A stretch of DNA of 64,000 bases from Bagarius yarrelli (taxonomy: Eukaryota; Chordata; Actinopteri; Siluriformes; Sisoridae). A program made the translations under genes and the position numbers. Below are positions 1-11,798 of this stretch, piece by piece (the stretch's first letter is position 1; each line of letters begins with the position of its first letter). The stretch is from assembly GCA_005784505.1 (NCBI GenBank), contig VCAZ01000276.1, positions 83,274 to 147,273 on the forward strand. The letters are read 5' to 3'. The notes below the pieces were generated by a model, which saw only the letters and a list, made by a program, of their open reading frames with translations, had not been told where the DNA came from and made no database searches.

Positions 1-31
<31 letters not shown>

Positions 32-76
32 ATCTGTGCATTTCTCATTTCTCTAGTGGGGACATGAAGCTTTCAG

Positions 77-186
77 CAGCACATACTGACGGTCTGTGTG
101 TCAATACTGACGCCCTGGATGTCGTTATCTTCCAGGGGACGTGCCATTTTCAGCTCAAAGGACAGAGAGTTTGACATTGTTCATGA
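77..186 (+). CDS. Penultimate exon of LEM-type membrane protein gene (partial, start uncertain)
   Basis: A frame open from a stop at 65-67 runs to 186, where GA is followed by a strong donor (GTGAGTGTG at 187). Joining GA to the G at 337 makes GAG and continues exactly in the frame of the next exon, which ends at the membrane-anchor stop. The acceptor could be the TTTCAG ending at 76 or the TTCCAG ending at 135; the second would give an exon of about 51 bp reading RAIFSSKDREFDIVHE. The downstream donor and phase match are solid. The upstream boundary and the protein family of this piece are not, because I recognise no domain here. Earlier exons lie left of the window. Confidence 0.45.
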
Positions 187-336
187 GTGAGTGTGTTCAA
201 TTGTTCATGATTTCTGTGTGTCTGTTTATAAACTGTCTCTCTCTCTCACTCTCTCACTCTCTCTCTCTCTCTCTTTAATCATGTTCTCTTGTTTTGGTGT
301 TGTTTCTAATGATCTCCACATGTGTATTGGTTTTAG

Positions 337-532
337 GCCCATGGATTCCCTGTATTTCACTGAGTCACAGGGGAAACACAGAGCAGTGAGACAGGAACGA
401 GCTCAGAGTGACGCTTACAGACAGTTTGTCCCTGTCTGGCTGCAGGTTCTGGTTTTCCTGGTGGTTGTTGGTATTTTGCTGTTCATTTTTATCAGCATTG
501 TGGAAATTCAGCCATTTAGACTCCTCACATAA
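337..532 (+). CDS. Last coding exon, C-terminal membrane anchor, emerin/LAP2-like
   Basis: The exon begins after TTTTAG (331-336) and ends at TAA (530-532). It encodes about 64 residues: a polar, basic stretch (HRAVRQERAQSDAYRQF), then a single hydrophobic span of about 23 residues starting at VPVWLQVLVFLVVVGILLF, then a short tail ending RLLT. A lone C-terminal span preceded by VPxWxQ and followed by a short tail is the pattern of LEM-domain inner nuclear membrane proteins such as emerin and LAP2, where it anchors the protein in the inner nuclear membrane. The LEM domain itself would lie upstream of the window, so the family is inferred from the anchor only. Another tail-anchored protein remains possible. 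Confidence 0.55.
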
Positions 533-3150
533 CACACACACTATACGCTACACACACTCTACAACCTCTACACTACACACACTTATACACACCCATACGC
601 TACACAACACTCTACACTCTACACACACTCTATACAACGCTACACACACCTACGCTACTCTACACACACACTCTACATGCTACACACACACTATACGCTA
701 CACACACTCTACATGCTACACACACTCTACATGCTACACACACACTATACGCTACACACACTCTACATGCTACACACACTCTACACACTCTACACTCTAC
801 ACACCTCTACACACGCTACACACACTCTACACACAAACTACACACACTCTACATGCTACACACACTCTACATGCTACACACACACTCTACGCTACACACA
901 CTCTACATGCTACACACACACTCTACACGCTACACACACTCTACACACTCTACACTCTACACACACTTTATACGCTACACACACTCTACACGCTACACAC
1001 ACTCTACACACTACCTACCCACACTACAACACGCTACAACACACTCTACACAGCTACACACTACTCTACATACGCTACACACTATACATGCTACAAACAC
1101 TCTACACAAACTACTACACACACTCTACACGCTACACACACACTACACGCTACACACACTCTACATGCTACACACACTACAACACCCTCGCTACACACAC
1201 TTTCTACGCTACAACGCTACAACACACTCTACACTGCTACACACACTCTACAAAGCTACACACACTACACGCTACACACACACTACACGCTACACACACT
1301 CACACACTCTACACACACACACGCTACACACACTCTACACTCTACACGCTACACACACACTCTACATGCTACACACTACACACGCTACAACACTCTAACG
1401 CTACACACACTCTACAACGACGCTAACACACACTCTACACGCTACACACACTCTACACACACTGCTACACCCACTACACACACACTCTACACGCTACACA
1501 CACTCTACACGCTACACACACTCTACAGCTACACACACTCTACATGCACACACACAGCTACACGCTACACTCACACACTACACGCTACACACACTCTACA
1601 CTGCTACACACACTATACTACGCTACACACACTCTACACACGCTACACACACTCTACACTACACACACACGCTACACACACTCTACATGCTACACACACT
1701 CTACACTACACCACACTCTCATGCTACACACTCTACAACACACTACACTACACACTCACATGCTACACACACTCTACACACACTACACACCCTCTACACT
1801 ACCCGCTACACCCACACACTCTACACACTCTACACACACACACGCTAACAACACACACTACACGCTACACACACTACACACTACTCTACATGCTACACAC
1901 ACACTCTACACGCTACACACACTACACACTATACACACTACTACACACTCTACACGCTACACGCTCTACACACACTCTACACTACAACACTGCTACACAC
2001 ACACACACTCTACACACGCTACACACACTCTACATGCTACACACACTACACACACACTATACGCTACACACTACACACACTCTACACACACACTCTACAT
2101 GCTACACAATACACTCCACACATCTACACGCTACACTACACTACAACATGCTACACACACTCTACACACAACACTACTCTAACGCTACACACACTACACT
2201 ACACACACACTCTACACGCTACACACTCTACATGCTACACTACACATCACACTACATCGCTACACACTATACACGCTACACACACTGCTACACACACTCT
2301 ACATCTACACACACAAACTGCTACACACACTCTACACGCTACACACTACACACACATCTACATGCTACACACACTCTACACGCTGCTACACATGCTACAC
2401 ACTATACAGCACTACACACACACTACACTACACACACATCTACACGCTACACACACTCTACACACACTGCTACACGACACTACACACTATACGCTACACA
2501 CACTCTACACGCTACACACTCTACTACACACACTCTACACGATGCTACACTACACACTACACACACTCTACACACACGCTACACACCACTCTACATAACG
2601 CTACACACACTCTACACGCTACATACACAACCTACACACATATACGCTACACACACTCTACACGCTCACACAATACACGCTACACACACTATACATGCTA
2701 CACACACTATACATGCTACACACACGCTCTACACGCTACACACTCTACACTCTACAACTACACACACTACTACACGCTACACACACACACTCTATACGCT
2801 ACACACTCTACACGCTCACGCTACACACACTACATCTACACACACTATATGCTACACACACTATTTGCTACACACACTCTACATGCTACACACACTCTAC
2901 ACACACACACATACGTACACACACTGCTACACACTATATCACACACACTATAACTATAGACTGCACACACTCTAGACACTCTACATGCTACACACACGCA
3001 CTACGCACACTACACACACTCTACATGCTTCACACACACTCCACAGACTCTACATGCTTTACACACACTACACACTTTACAAGTTTCACACACCTCTACA
3101 CACTCTACATGCTTCCCACACTCTACACGCTCTACATTTTTCACACACAC
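530..3150. repeat. CTACACACA minisatellite, about 2.6 kb
   Basis: Degenerate tandem array built from CTACACACACTCTACA-type units with variants TACATGC and TACACGC; clean 17-18 bp registers occur around 670-950. It begins at the stop codon of the preceding gene. Long open frames rich in Thr, His, Tyr and Leu cross it in several frames simply because the units contain no TAA/TAG/TGA in those frames; they are not genes. It probably lies in the 3' UTR of the upstream gene if the signal at 3501 is used. Confidence 0.95.
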
Positions 3151-3193
3151 TTCACTGTGATGTCTGTCTGTGTATCTTATACATACAGTGTTG

Positions 3194-3195
<2 letters not shown>

Positions 3196-3234
<39 letters not shown>

Positions 3235-3303
3235 AGCTGAAATGCATATAAGCATGTTTCTGTGTTTTATGATTAGGGAGCTTGTGCCTCAGAGTGGAAT
3301 TGA

Positions 3304-3338
<35 letters not shown>

Positions 3339-3340
3339 GG
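3196..3340. repeat. Two (GT)n microsatellites
   Basis: Pure GT runs at about 3197-3231 and 3306-3336, separated by non-repetitive sequence. Confidence 0.9.
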
Positions 3341-3500
3341 CAGGGGGTTTCATGCATTGTAACAATAATTAAGAGAAAGCGTAATCCGTCAGTGTTTAGT
3401 ATGTGTGTGTAAATTCTTTACATTAACTCCTCCCACATGTGCAAATTCCTATCTGTGATTGGCCTGTTTTATGTTTGATTTATCTGATTTCTGATTCGTT

Positions 3501-3506
3501 AATAAA
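3501..3506 (+). terminator. Candidate polyadenylation signal of the upstream gene
   Basis: AATAAA followed within 40 bp by GT- and T-rich sequence (GACTGTGTGAGG then a T-run), the usual arrangement of a vertebrate poly(A) site. If used, the 3' UTR of the 337-532 exon would be about 3 kb and contain the minisatellite. It is the first well-formed signal after the stop in the non-repetitive sequence. Confidence 0.4.
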
Positions 3507-3644
3507 GTCCACGTTATTAATTGACTGACTGTGTGAGGTTTTTTTATTTATTATTTCACTTATTAAAATGGAACTTTTTACTATAATACAGAAATGTATA
3601 TTATTTATAAGTATAAATGACTAATTACACGTAAATACAGCCTG

Positions 3645-3822
3645 TATATTGTGTGTGTGCGTGTGTGTGTGTGTGTCTTTAACGACAGGTGGCGCATTGG
3701 GTTTCATGTCTAACAGTTTTGATAACTGCAAACACACATGCACACATAAACACACACACACATACATAAAAACACACACATAAGCACACATAAGCACACA
3801 CACACACACACACACACACAAT
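3645..3822. repeat. GT run facing a CA run
   Basis: (GT)n at about 3649-3676 and imperfect (CA)n at 3730-3818 are inverted relative to each other across about 55 bp of unique sequence, so they could pair as a hairpin. Confidence 0.8.
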
Positions 3823-3904
3823 ACTCTGAACTGTCTGCTGTAATGTGTTTAATCAGGAACAATTTTAATTATTTATTTATTTACAATTGATTTGTCAATA
3901 TTTT

Positions 3905-4085
3905 AGTTAATACCTAAAAAAATGTGCAGTATGTTTCCCGGTGTGTCGGATGGGGGCGCAGTGTGTGTGTGTGTGTGTAACCATAGCGAGGACACACTGA
4001 ACGGGGAGAAGCTGAACTCTTGCTCGGAGCTGAAAGAGCAGATTAAACACCGCGGCAAGCTCGTGTTTATCCACGGACATACCGG

Positions 4086-4134
<49 letters not shown>

Positions 4135-4157
4135 TGTGTGTGTGTGTGTGTGTGATC
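3905..4157 (+). promoter_or_regulatory. prkcz 5' flank / 5' UTR with TG repeats
   Basis: The sequence before the prkcz start is moderately GC-rich at 3935-4090 (GGGGGCGCAG, CACCGCGGCAAGC). It contains a short (GT)n at 3960-3978 and a 58-bp (TG)n interrupted by one GG at about 4096-4154, which ends three bases before the ATG. No TATA box is evident. A short frame crosses this stretch but has no recognisable domain and is not called. Promoter function is inferred from position only. Confidence 0.35.
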
Positions 4158-4216
4158 ATGCCGGTGAGGAGCGGGACGATGATGGACTCTGTGAAAGTTA
4201 AAGCGCATTTCAGCGG
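4158..4216 (+). CDS. prkcz: prkcz exon 1 (start codon, N-terminus)
   Basis: Encodes MPVRSGTMMDSVKVKAHFS plus GG of the next Gly codon; donor GTAAGT at 4217. The MPxRxG start and KAH motif match PKC zeta. The ATG has A at -3, an acceptable initiation context. Ends in phase 2. Confidence 0.9.
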
Positions 4217-4652
4217 GTAAGTCAATCAACAGGTTCCTGAAAGAGTCGACTCTGTCTGAACGACTCATTCGATTGAAATGGTTCGCAATAACAGCTGATC
4301 TGATAACGAAACTAATAATTTATATTTAAATAAACATTTACATAGTTTCTATTAAATGTATTAATATATTAATTATATATAAATATAAAGATATAAAGTG
4401 ATTTAAATAAATTTAATGTGTATTAATAATCTGGCACTAATGAATCTACCGAACCAACTTAAGCTGAACAACTCATCAGAGTGAATCGATTCAAAATCAC
4501 CGTTTGAACTGATTAAACTGTAAATTCTGATGGTTTAATAACTGTGTTTTTACTGGTAACTGTGTGGATAAAGTTTAGAAAGTTATTCTGTTCCAGAAAA
4601 TCCTGTCTCAGTGTTTATTTAATAACAATGTCAGATTTATACACAATTCCTA

Positions 4653-4687
<35 letters not shown>

Positions 4688-7600
4688 CTGTCCTGAAGCA
4701 GTTTTACATTAAACCATCAAATCAGTGTGGAGTCACACCCAAACACAGCGCTCATTCTGCTGCTAGTTAGTTAGTCAGTCAGTCAGTTAGTTAGGTAGTC
4801 GGTCAGTCAGTCAGTTAGTTAGTTAGTTGGTCTGTTAAGCTGTTTCCCAGGAGGAGTGTGTTCTCCTGCACTGTGTTCAGGGTTTCAGACTCGGGTTCTT
4901 CTGTGATTAATGTCTCACTGATCGTTAGAGTTTTAAAAAAGTTTGATTCGGTTAAAAGGTTGAATCAGAAAGTGACTTATTGAGCTTCACAGGTCTAAAG
5001 GTCAGTGTTGTGTTCAGATTTTTACGGTGTCGGTGTCGAGTCGAGTTTCTCTTTATGGTCCGTCCTTTAAAAACTGTTCAATCAGTTTTTTTAAATGATT
5101 TTATCAGTTCATTTAGTTTTATTATTTTTTTGTTTGTTTGTGTTTCACAGTTTCCTGGTTTGTTTCTGACTTTAGTGTGGCTTTTTTCGGGTTCTGGTGT
5201 TTTTGTTGAGGTTGATTATTGGCTGGCGTTAAGAGGAGTGGTGGAGAAAGCCCCGCCCACACACACCTGTTTGAAGTTAATAGGTTGTTTGTACATGAGG
5301 TTATTGCAGTGTGTTGAGATGCTGCTGGCGGCCGGAGATAAATGTTTTCTATAGGAATCAATAACAGAAACTCAAAATGTCGAGGTTTTGCATTGATTAC
5401 AACTGAACACATCAGTCAAACCCAGAAAAATTGAAGAGATTATCTTACATATCCAGTCTTTATATTTATATAACATTAGATTTTTCCTTATTTGTATTGT
5501 TTAAAGCTGAGCGTCACACCACACAGTAACACACCAGCTAGTTTTATAGGAGAAATGAAACCTGCGTGCTGAACACACTACTGAACACACACATTTATTT
5601 TGATCAATAATACAGTATACTTATACAGACAGGCGTGAATATGTCACCCTACGATGTAATAACTAAACTCTATACATTCTTCTTGTTTTGTGATAATTTG
5701 TGTCTTTAAAGGTGTTTTGGCGGATCTTCGAGTGTGTTTTCCATCCAGAGGCACTGCAGAGTCGAGTGTTTGTGCAGTCAAACGATTGTAATCGTTAAGC
5801 TCTTTTGTATGAAGGTCGTTAACCAGCAACTGACGGAATAATTCAATCATTTATAGCTTTTGTTTCTTATTCGTCCTTTAGTGTAAAAGTAAGTTCAGTA
5901 CTTCAGTGTGTAAAATGTGATTTTTAACTATTCATGTGTAAGAAGTTGATCTGAATTTCGGAATTATGGGATGTTTTCTATTCTGCACACGGAGAGTTTA
6001 AGAACTGATGAGAATTGATTTGCTTTTCATGTCTTAAACTTGAACAGTTTATAAATGTAAACACACCGATTAAAATATCTTTATAAACACAGTTTCATTT
6101 AAAGTGAATGTGAACAGTTGTTAAAGAAAATACATGGATTTGTGTTGATTTTATTATCATTTGCTGGACTTTAATAGTGTTTAATAGTAATTGAAGATAA
6201 ATAATTCAATAAAAGTGGAGAAAGACGGCGTGTGTTCAGGTTGTCTGCTTATTTGAAAAGCTGCACATTATCGCTGCCCAGCGCCTGGACAGGAATCTCA
6301 CGGATAAACTAGCAGGTTTTTTTTAATATTTTGTAGTGATGTAGTGAAGTTAAACAACTGAAGTAAAAATACCCCAAAAAAATTTAGTTGCCCTCAAAAA
6401 AAGTAGAAAAATAGAAAAATCTACTTAAATACTGTAAAGCAAGTAGGTACATTAAATATTTGATTGATTTCAGTTATGTAAATGTTTGTGTGTGAGAATG
6501 TGTGTAAGGGTGTGTGTAAAGGTGTGTGTGAGGATGTGTGCGAGGGTGCGTGTGAGGGTGGGTGTGACAATTGTTGGCCTTGTGGTCAACTATCATTACA
6601 CGCCTTCTGTAATTCTTTAAGTGATGATGAAATTCTGGAGATAAACACTGCTGTAAAACCTTCAGTCAATCTGTTTATCTATAAATCTGTCTGCCTGATC
6701 TATCTGCATGACTCTCTGTCTGTTGCACTGTCTGTCTGATCAGTCTGTCTGTATTGTCTGTCTCTCTATCTGTCTGTCTGTATTGTCTGTCTGTCTGATC
6801 TGTCTGTCTTTCTATCTGTCTGTATCTATCTCTGTCTGATGTCTATCTGTCTGTCATTATGTCTGTCTGTATGATCTGTCCGTTTGTCTGTTTGTTTGTG
6901 TCTACAATGCAGTTGTGTGTGTGTGTGTGTGTGTGTGTATACAGAGACATGCTGATCTCGTACTTGGACTTGAGTGTGTCCTTCTCAGAGCTGTGTGAGG
7001 AGGTAAGAGAGATGTGCAACGTCCAGAGGAACTTACCCATCACACTCAAGTGGATTGATGATGAAGGTGTGTGTGTATGTGTTTGGTTCTAGAAAAGTTT
7101 CTATTACCCTGAATGGTGTTCAGAAAAATTGTAGAAATTCAGAAAGTTTATAACTGATCCATTGTGTGTGTGTGTGTGTGTGTGTGTGCGCAGGAGACCC
7201 CTGTACCATCTCGTCTCAGATAGAACTGGATGAAGCGTTTCGGATCCACAGCAGGAGTAAATCATCTGGACTTCTTCTGCACGGTACATCAGATTAACTG
7301 CTCTAACATCAAAGCCTAATGGGCGTGGCTTAATATTATAATGAGTTATTTAATTCGAGTTTCTCCCTCTCTCTCTGTCTCTGTCTCTCTCACCTGCTTT
7401 CTTTCTCTTTGCTCAGTGTTTCCCAGTATTCCAGAAAAGCCAGGAATGCTGTGTCCTGGAGAGGACCGTAAGTACACACATATACACACACACACACACA
7501 CAAACTCACACACACAGCCCAGTTCGATTGTTGTTTTCATTCTTTAAGCCCTTCAGCTAAAACACCTGAAAAAAAAAATACACTCAGAGAGAGAGAGACA

Positions 7601-8217
7601 AAGAGAGAGACACAGAGAGAGAGACACAGAAAGAGAGAAAGACAGAGAGAGAGAGAGAGACAGAGAGAGAGACTAAGAGAGAGACACACAGAGAAAGACA
7701 CAGAGAGAGAAACACAGAAAGCGAGAGAGACACAGAAAGAGAGAAAGACAGAGAGAGAGAGAGAGGCAGAGAAAGAGACAGAAAGAAAGAGGGTGTCAGT
7801 TAGAGAGAGCGACAGAGCAGAGAGGGAGGTACTGAAAAAAATACACATTAGAGCAGGAAGAATGAGAGGGAAGGAGGGAGAGAGAGTGTGAGTGAGGGAG
7901 GCAGTGAGAGAGGAAGAGATAGGGGGGGAAGGAGGGAGGGATGTGCAGCTCGTAGGCCGGTGCTTACACAGATACAGAAAAGCGCTGAAGGGAGCAGAAA
8001 AGGAGGAAAGCTAAATCGGTGAGCAGGAAATACAACACCCACCCATCCCTCCATTCACCCACCCACCCCCATCCCTCCATCCATCCTTTTATCCTTTTAT
8101 AAATCCATCCGTCTGTTCATCCCTACATCTAATTGTTTAGCTGACAGAATGTCTTTGTTTTGGGATGCGACTGACATTGAGCTAGCTGGAAGAGAAGATG
8201 CCCTAGCTAGCATCCTG

Positions 8218-8251
<34 letters not shown>

Positions 8252-8809
8252 AGGCAAATGGGAAGCTGCCATCTTTTACCTTTTTACCTCTTTCTCTCTC
8301 AGCAGTGGCTACTAATACTGCTGGCCAGGCATGTTTTGCTGAAAACCTTTTAGCAAGTGTGTGTGCGTTGGGGGGTGGGGGGTGGTTGGGTTGGAGCTGT
8401 GTGTGTGTGTGTGTGTGTGTGTGCCCCGGCAGTGTTTTAACTGAAAGCATAGGAAAACAGAGGGACAGGTGGAGGAAAGGATCTTCATCTCATGCTACTT
8501 TTTTGCACAAAATAAATGGTGGTCGTGTGTAAAATCTCTGATGAACTCTGAGCACTGTGATGGTATGTGACCTGATCACCTGATGTTTTCTGAGCAGTAG
8601 AGATGTTGTCTTATGATGGCGTGATCATGGAGGAGAGAAGTGTGTGTGTATGTGTCTCTGAGCGAGACAGATTTTGTGTTGTTATGCTTGCTCTCTCTCT
8701 CTCTCTCTCTCTCTCTCTAATTCTTATTAAGATGCAATCAGCAGAGCTTTAGCCAACGATAAGTTACCTAGCACCTAGCTTACTGAGAACTAGCATACAT
8801 GCATGCATT

Positions 8810-8848
<39 letters not shown>

Positions 8849-11757
8849 TGATGGAAAAACACAAAGCATCTTGTTCACATCATCTCTTTTTTAATGCAAC
8901 AATGGATAATTGTACGTCTTTGTGCTCAACTACAACCAAGCGGAGAAACAGTATGTTTAACACTCTAATGTTCAGTATGTTTGACACTTTGGTGTTTAGT
9001 AGTCAAAATGTTTAAGACTCTAATGTTCAGTAGTCAGTATTTTCAACACTTTGATCTTTAGTAGTCAGTACGATTGACACTCTGATGTTCAGCAGTCAGT
9101 ACGTTTGACAGTAATGTTCAGCAGTCAGTACATTTGACACTTTGATGTTCAACAGTCAGTACGTTCGACCAGCTGTTGTTCAGTAGTCAGTATGTTTAAC
9201 ACTTTAATGTTTAGTAGTCACTATGCTTAAAACTCTAATGTTCAGTAGTCAGTATGTTTAACACTGAGGTTCAGTAGTCACACTGTATGTTCAACACTGT
9301 CAGGTTCAGTAGTCAGTATGTTAGTAGTTCAACACTGAGGTTCAGTAGTCAGTATGTTTAACACTTTAATGTTCAGTAGTCAGTATGTTAAACACTGAGG
9401 TTCAGTAGTCAGTCAGTATGTTCAACAGTATGTTCACTGAGGTTCAGTAGTCAGTATGTTCAACACTGAGGTTCACTGAGGTTCAGTAGTCAGTATGTTC
9501 AACACTGATGTTCAATATTCAGTATGTTCAACACCGATGTTTAATATTCTGTAAGTTTGGCACTCTAATGTTCAGTAGTCAGTATGTTAAACACTGAGGT
9601 TCAGTAGTCAGTATGTTAAACACTGAGGTTCAGTAGTCAGTATGTTAAACACTGAGGTTCAGTAGTCAGTATGTTAAACACTGAGGTTCAGTAGTCAGTA
9701 TGTTAAACACTGAGGTTCAGTAGTCAGTATGTTAAACACTGAGGTTCATTATTCAGTATGTTTGACACCTTGATGTTTAGTAGACTACATTTTAAATGCT
9801 CTGTTTTTTTCAGTAGAGTGCTGTCCCATCAAAAAAAAAAACTCAACACACCAGCCATTAATGTCTAAACCCCTGGCAACAAAGTGAGTACAAACCCCTA
9901 AGAGAAAATGTCCAAATTGGGTCCAAGTAGCCATTTTCCCTCCCTGTTGTCATGAAACCCGTTAAGGTTAGCGTTACAAGGTCTCAGGTGTGAATGGGGA
10001 GCAGGTGTGTTAAATTTGGTGTTATTGCTCTCAGTCTCTCATACTGGTCAATGGAAGTTCAGCATGGCACCTCATGGCAAAGAACTCCCTGAGGATCTGA
10101 AAAAAAGAATTGTTGCTCTATATAAAGACGGCCTAGGCTACAAGAAGATTGCCAAGACCCTGAAACTGAGCTGTAGCACGGTGGCCAAGACCATACAGCC
10201 ATTTAACAGGACAGACTGCACTCACAACAGGCCTCGCCATGGTCCACCAAAGAATTTGAGTGCACGTGCTCAGTGTCATATCCAGAGGTTGTCTTTGGGA
10301 AAAAGACGTGAGTGCTGCCAGCATTGCTGCAGAGGTTGAAGGGGTGGGGGGGTCAGTCTGTCAGTGCTCAGACCGTACGCCGCTCACTGCATCAAATTGG
10401 TCTGCATGGCTGTCGTCCCAGAAGGAAGACTCTTCTAAAGAAGAAGATGCACAAGAAAGCCCGCAAAACAGTTTGCTGAAGAAAAGCAGGCTAAGGACAA
10501 GGATTACTGGGACCAAGTCCTGTGGTCTGATGAGACCAAGATAAACTTGTTTGTTTCAGATGGTGTCAAGCGTGTGTGGCGGAAACCAGGTGAGGAGTAC
10601 AAAGACAAGTGTGTCTTTCCTATAGTCAAGCATGGTGGTGGGAGTGTCATGGTCCGGGGCTGCATGAGTGCTGCCGGCACTGGGGAGCTACACTTCATTG
10701 AGGGAACCATGAATGCCAACATGTACTGTGACATACTGAAGCAGAGCATGATCCCCTCCCTTCGGAGACTGGGACGCAGGGCAGTATTCCAACATGATAA
10801 CGACCCCAAACACACCTCCAAGACGACCACTGCCTTGCTAAAGAAGCTGAGGGTAAAGGTGATGGACTGGCCAAGCATGTCTCCAGACCTAAACCCTATT
10901 GAGCATCTGTGGGGCATCCTCAAACGGAGGAAGAAAGCAAGGTCTCCAACATCCACCAGCTCCGTGATGTCGTCATGGAGGAGTGGAAGAGGATTCCAGT
11001 GTCAACCTTTGAAGCTCTGGTGAACTCCATGTCCAAGAGGGTTAAGGCAGTGCTGGAAAATAATGGTGGCCATACAAAATATTGACGTTTTGGACCCAAT
11101 TTGGACATTTACTCTTAGGGGTGTACTAACTTTTGTTAACATTAATGGCTGTGTGTTGAGTTTTTTTTGATGGGACAGCAAATTTACGCTGTTACACAAG
11201 CTGTACATTCACTACTTTACACTGCAGCAGAGTTTCATTTCTGCAGTGTTTTCACATAAAAAGATATAATAAATATTTACAAGAAATGTAAGGGGTGTAC
11301 TTACTTCTGTGACATAGTGTATATAAATTATGTTTGTTTATTAATAATACTAATTAATAAATTAGTATTCAGAATAATTCTCATCTCTGTGATGAAGTGA
11401 GTAACTTTACTGGACTTTATTATAAATAGTTCATTTACAGTCGTCCTTCAGTTTTTCAGCATTTTACCCGCTTGCACACTCTGATTGGTCAGCAGATGTT
11501 GTACAGAGCTGAAACTGGAGCAGTTACCCGAGAAGTTTAAATTGTATTTTTGTTGTTTATAATCAGGGCATCATTTTACACTTTCATCCTTTATCATACT
11601 GCAGCAGCGACGCAGCACCAGTGCAAAAACACTGCTATGTGAATATATACAGTTCCCAGCTACGCTAGCAGATTATCATCATCTCATTATCCCAAACTCG
11701 GTAAACTAAACATATCTCTTTCTGCCCTCTTCTTTCTTTCTTTTTCTTTCTTTTTTT

Positions 11758-11798
<41 letters not shown>

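Noticed and set aside
408..2975. 855-codon open frame rich in Thr, His, Tyr and Leu
   Set aside because: It runs almost entirely through the CTACACA minisatellite; other frames of the same array are open as well, and there is no domain or splice logic.
3922..4155. 77-codon frame upstream of prkcz that could add an N-terminal exon
   Set aside because: It ends in a TG repeat and has no similarity to PKC; the MPVRSG start at 4158 fits the family length.
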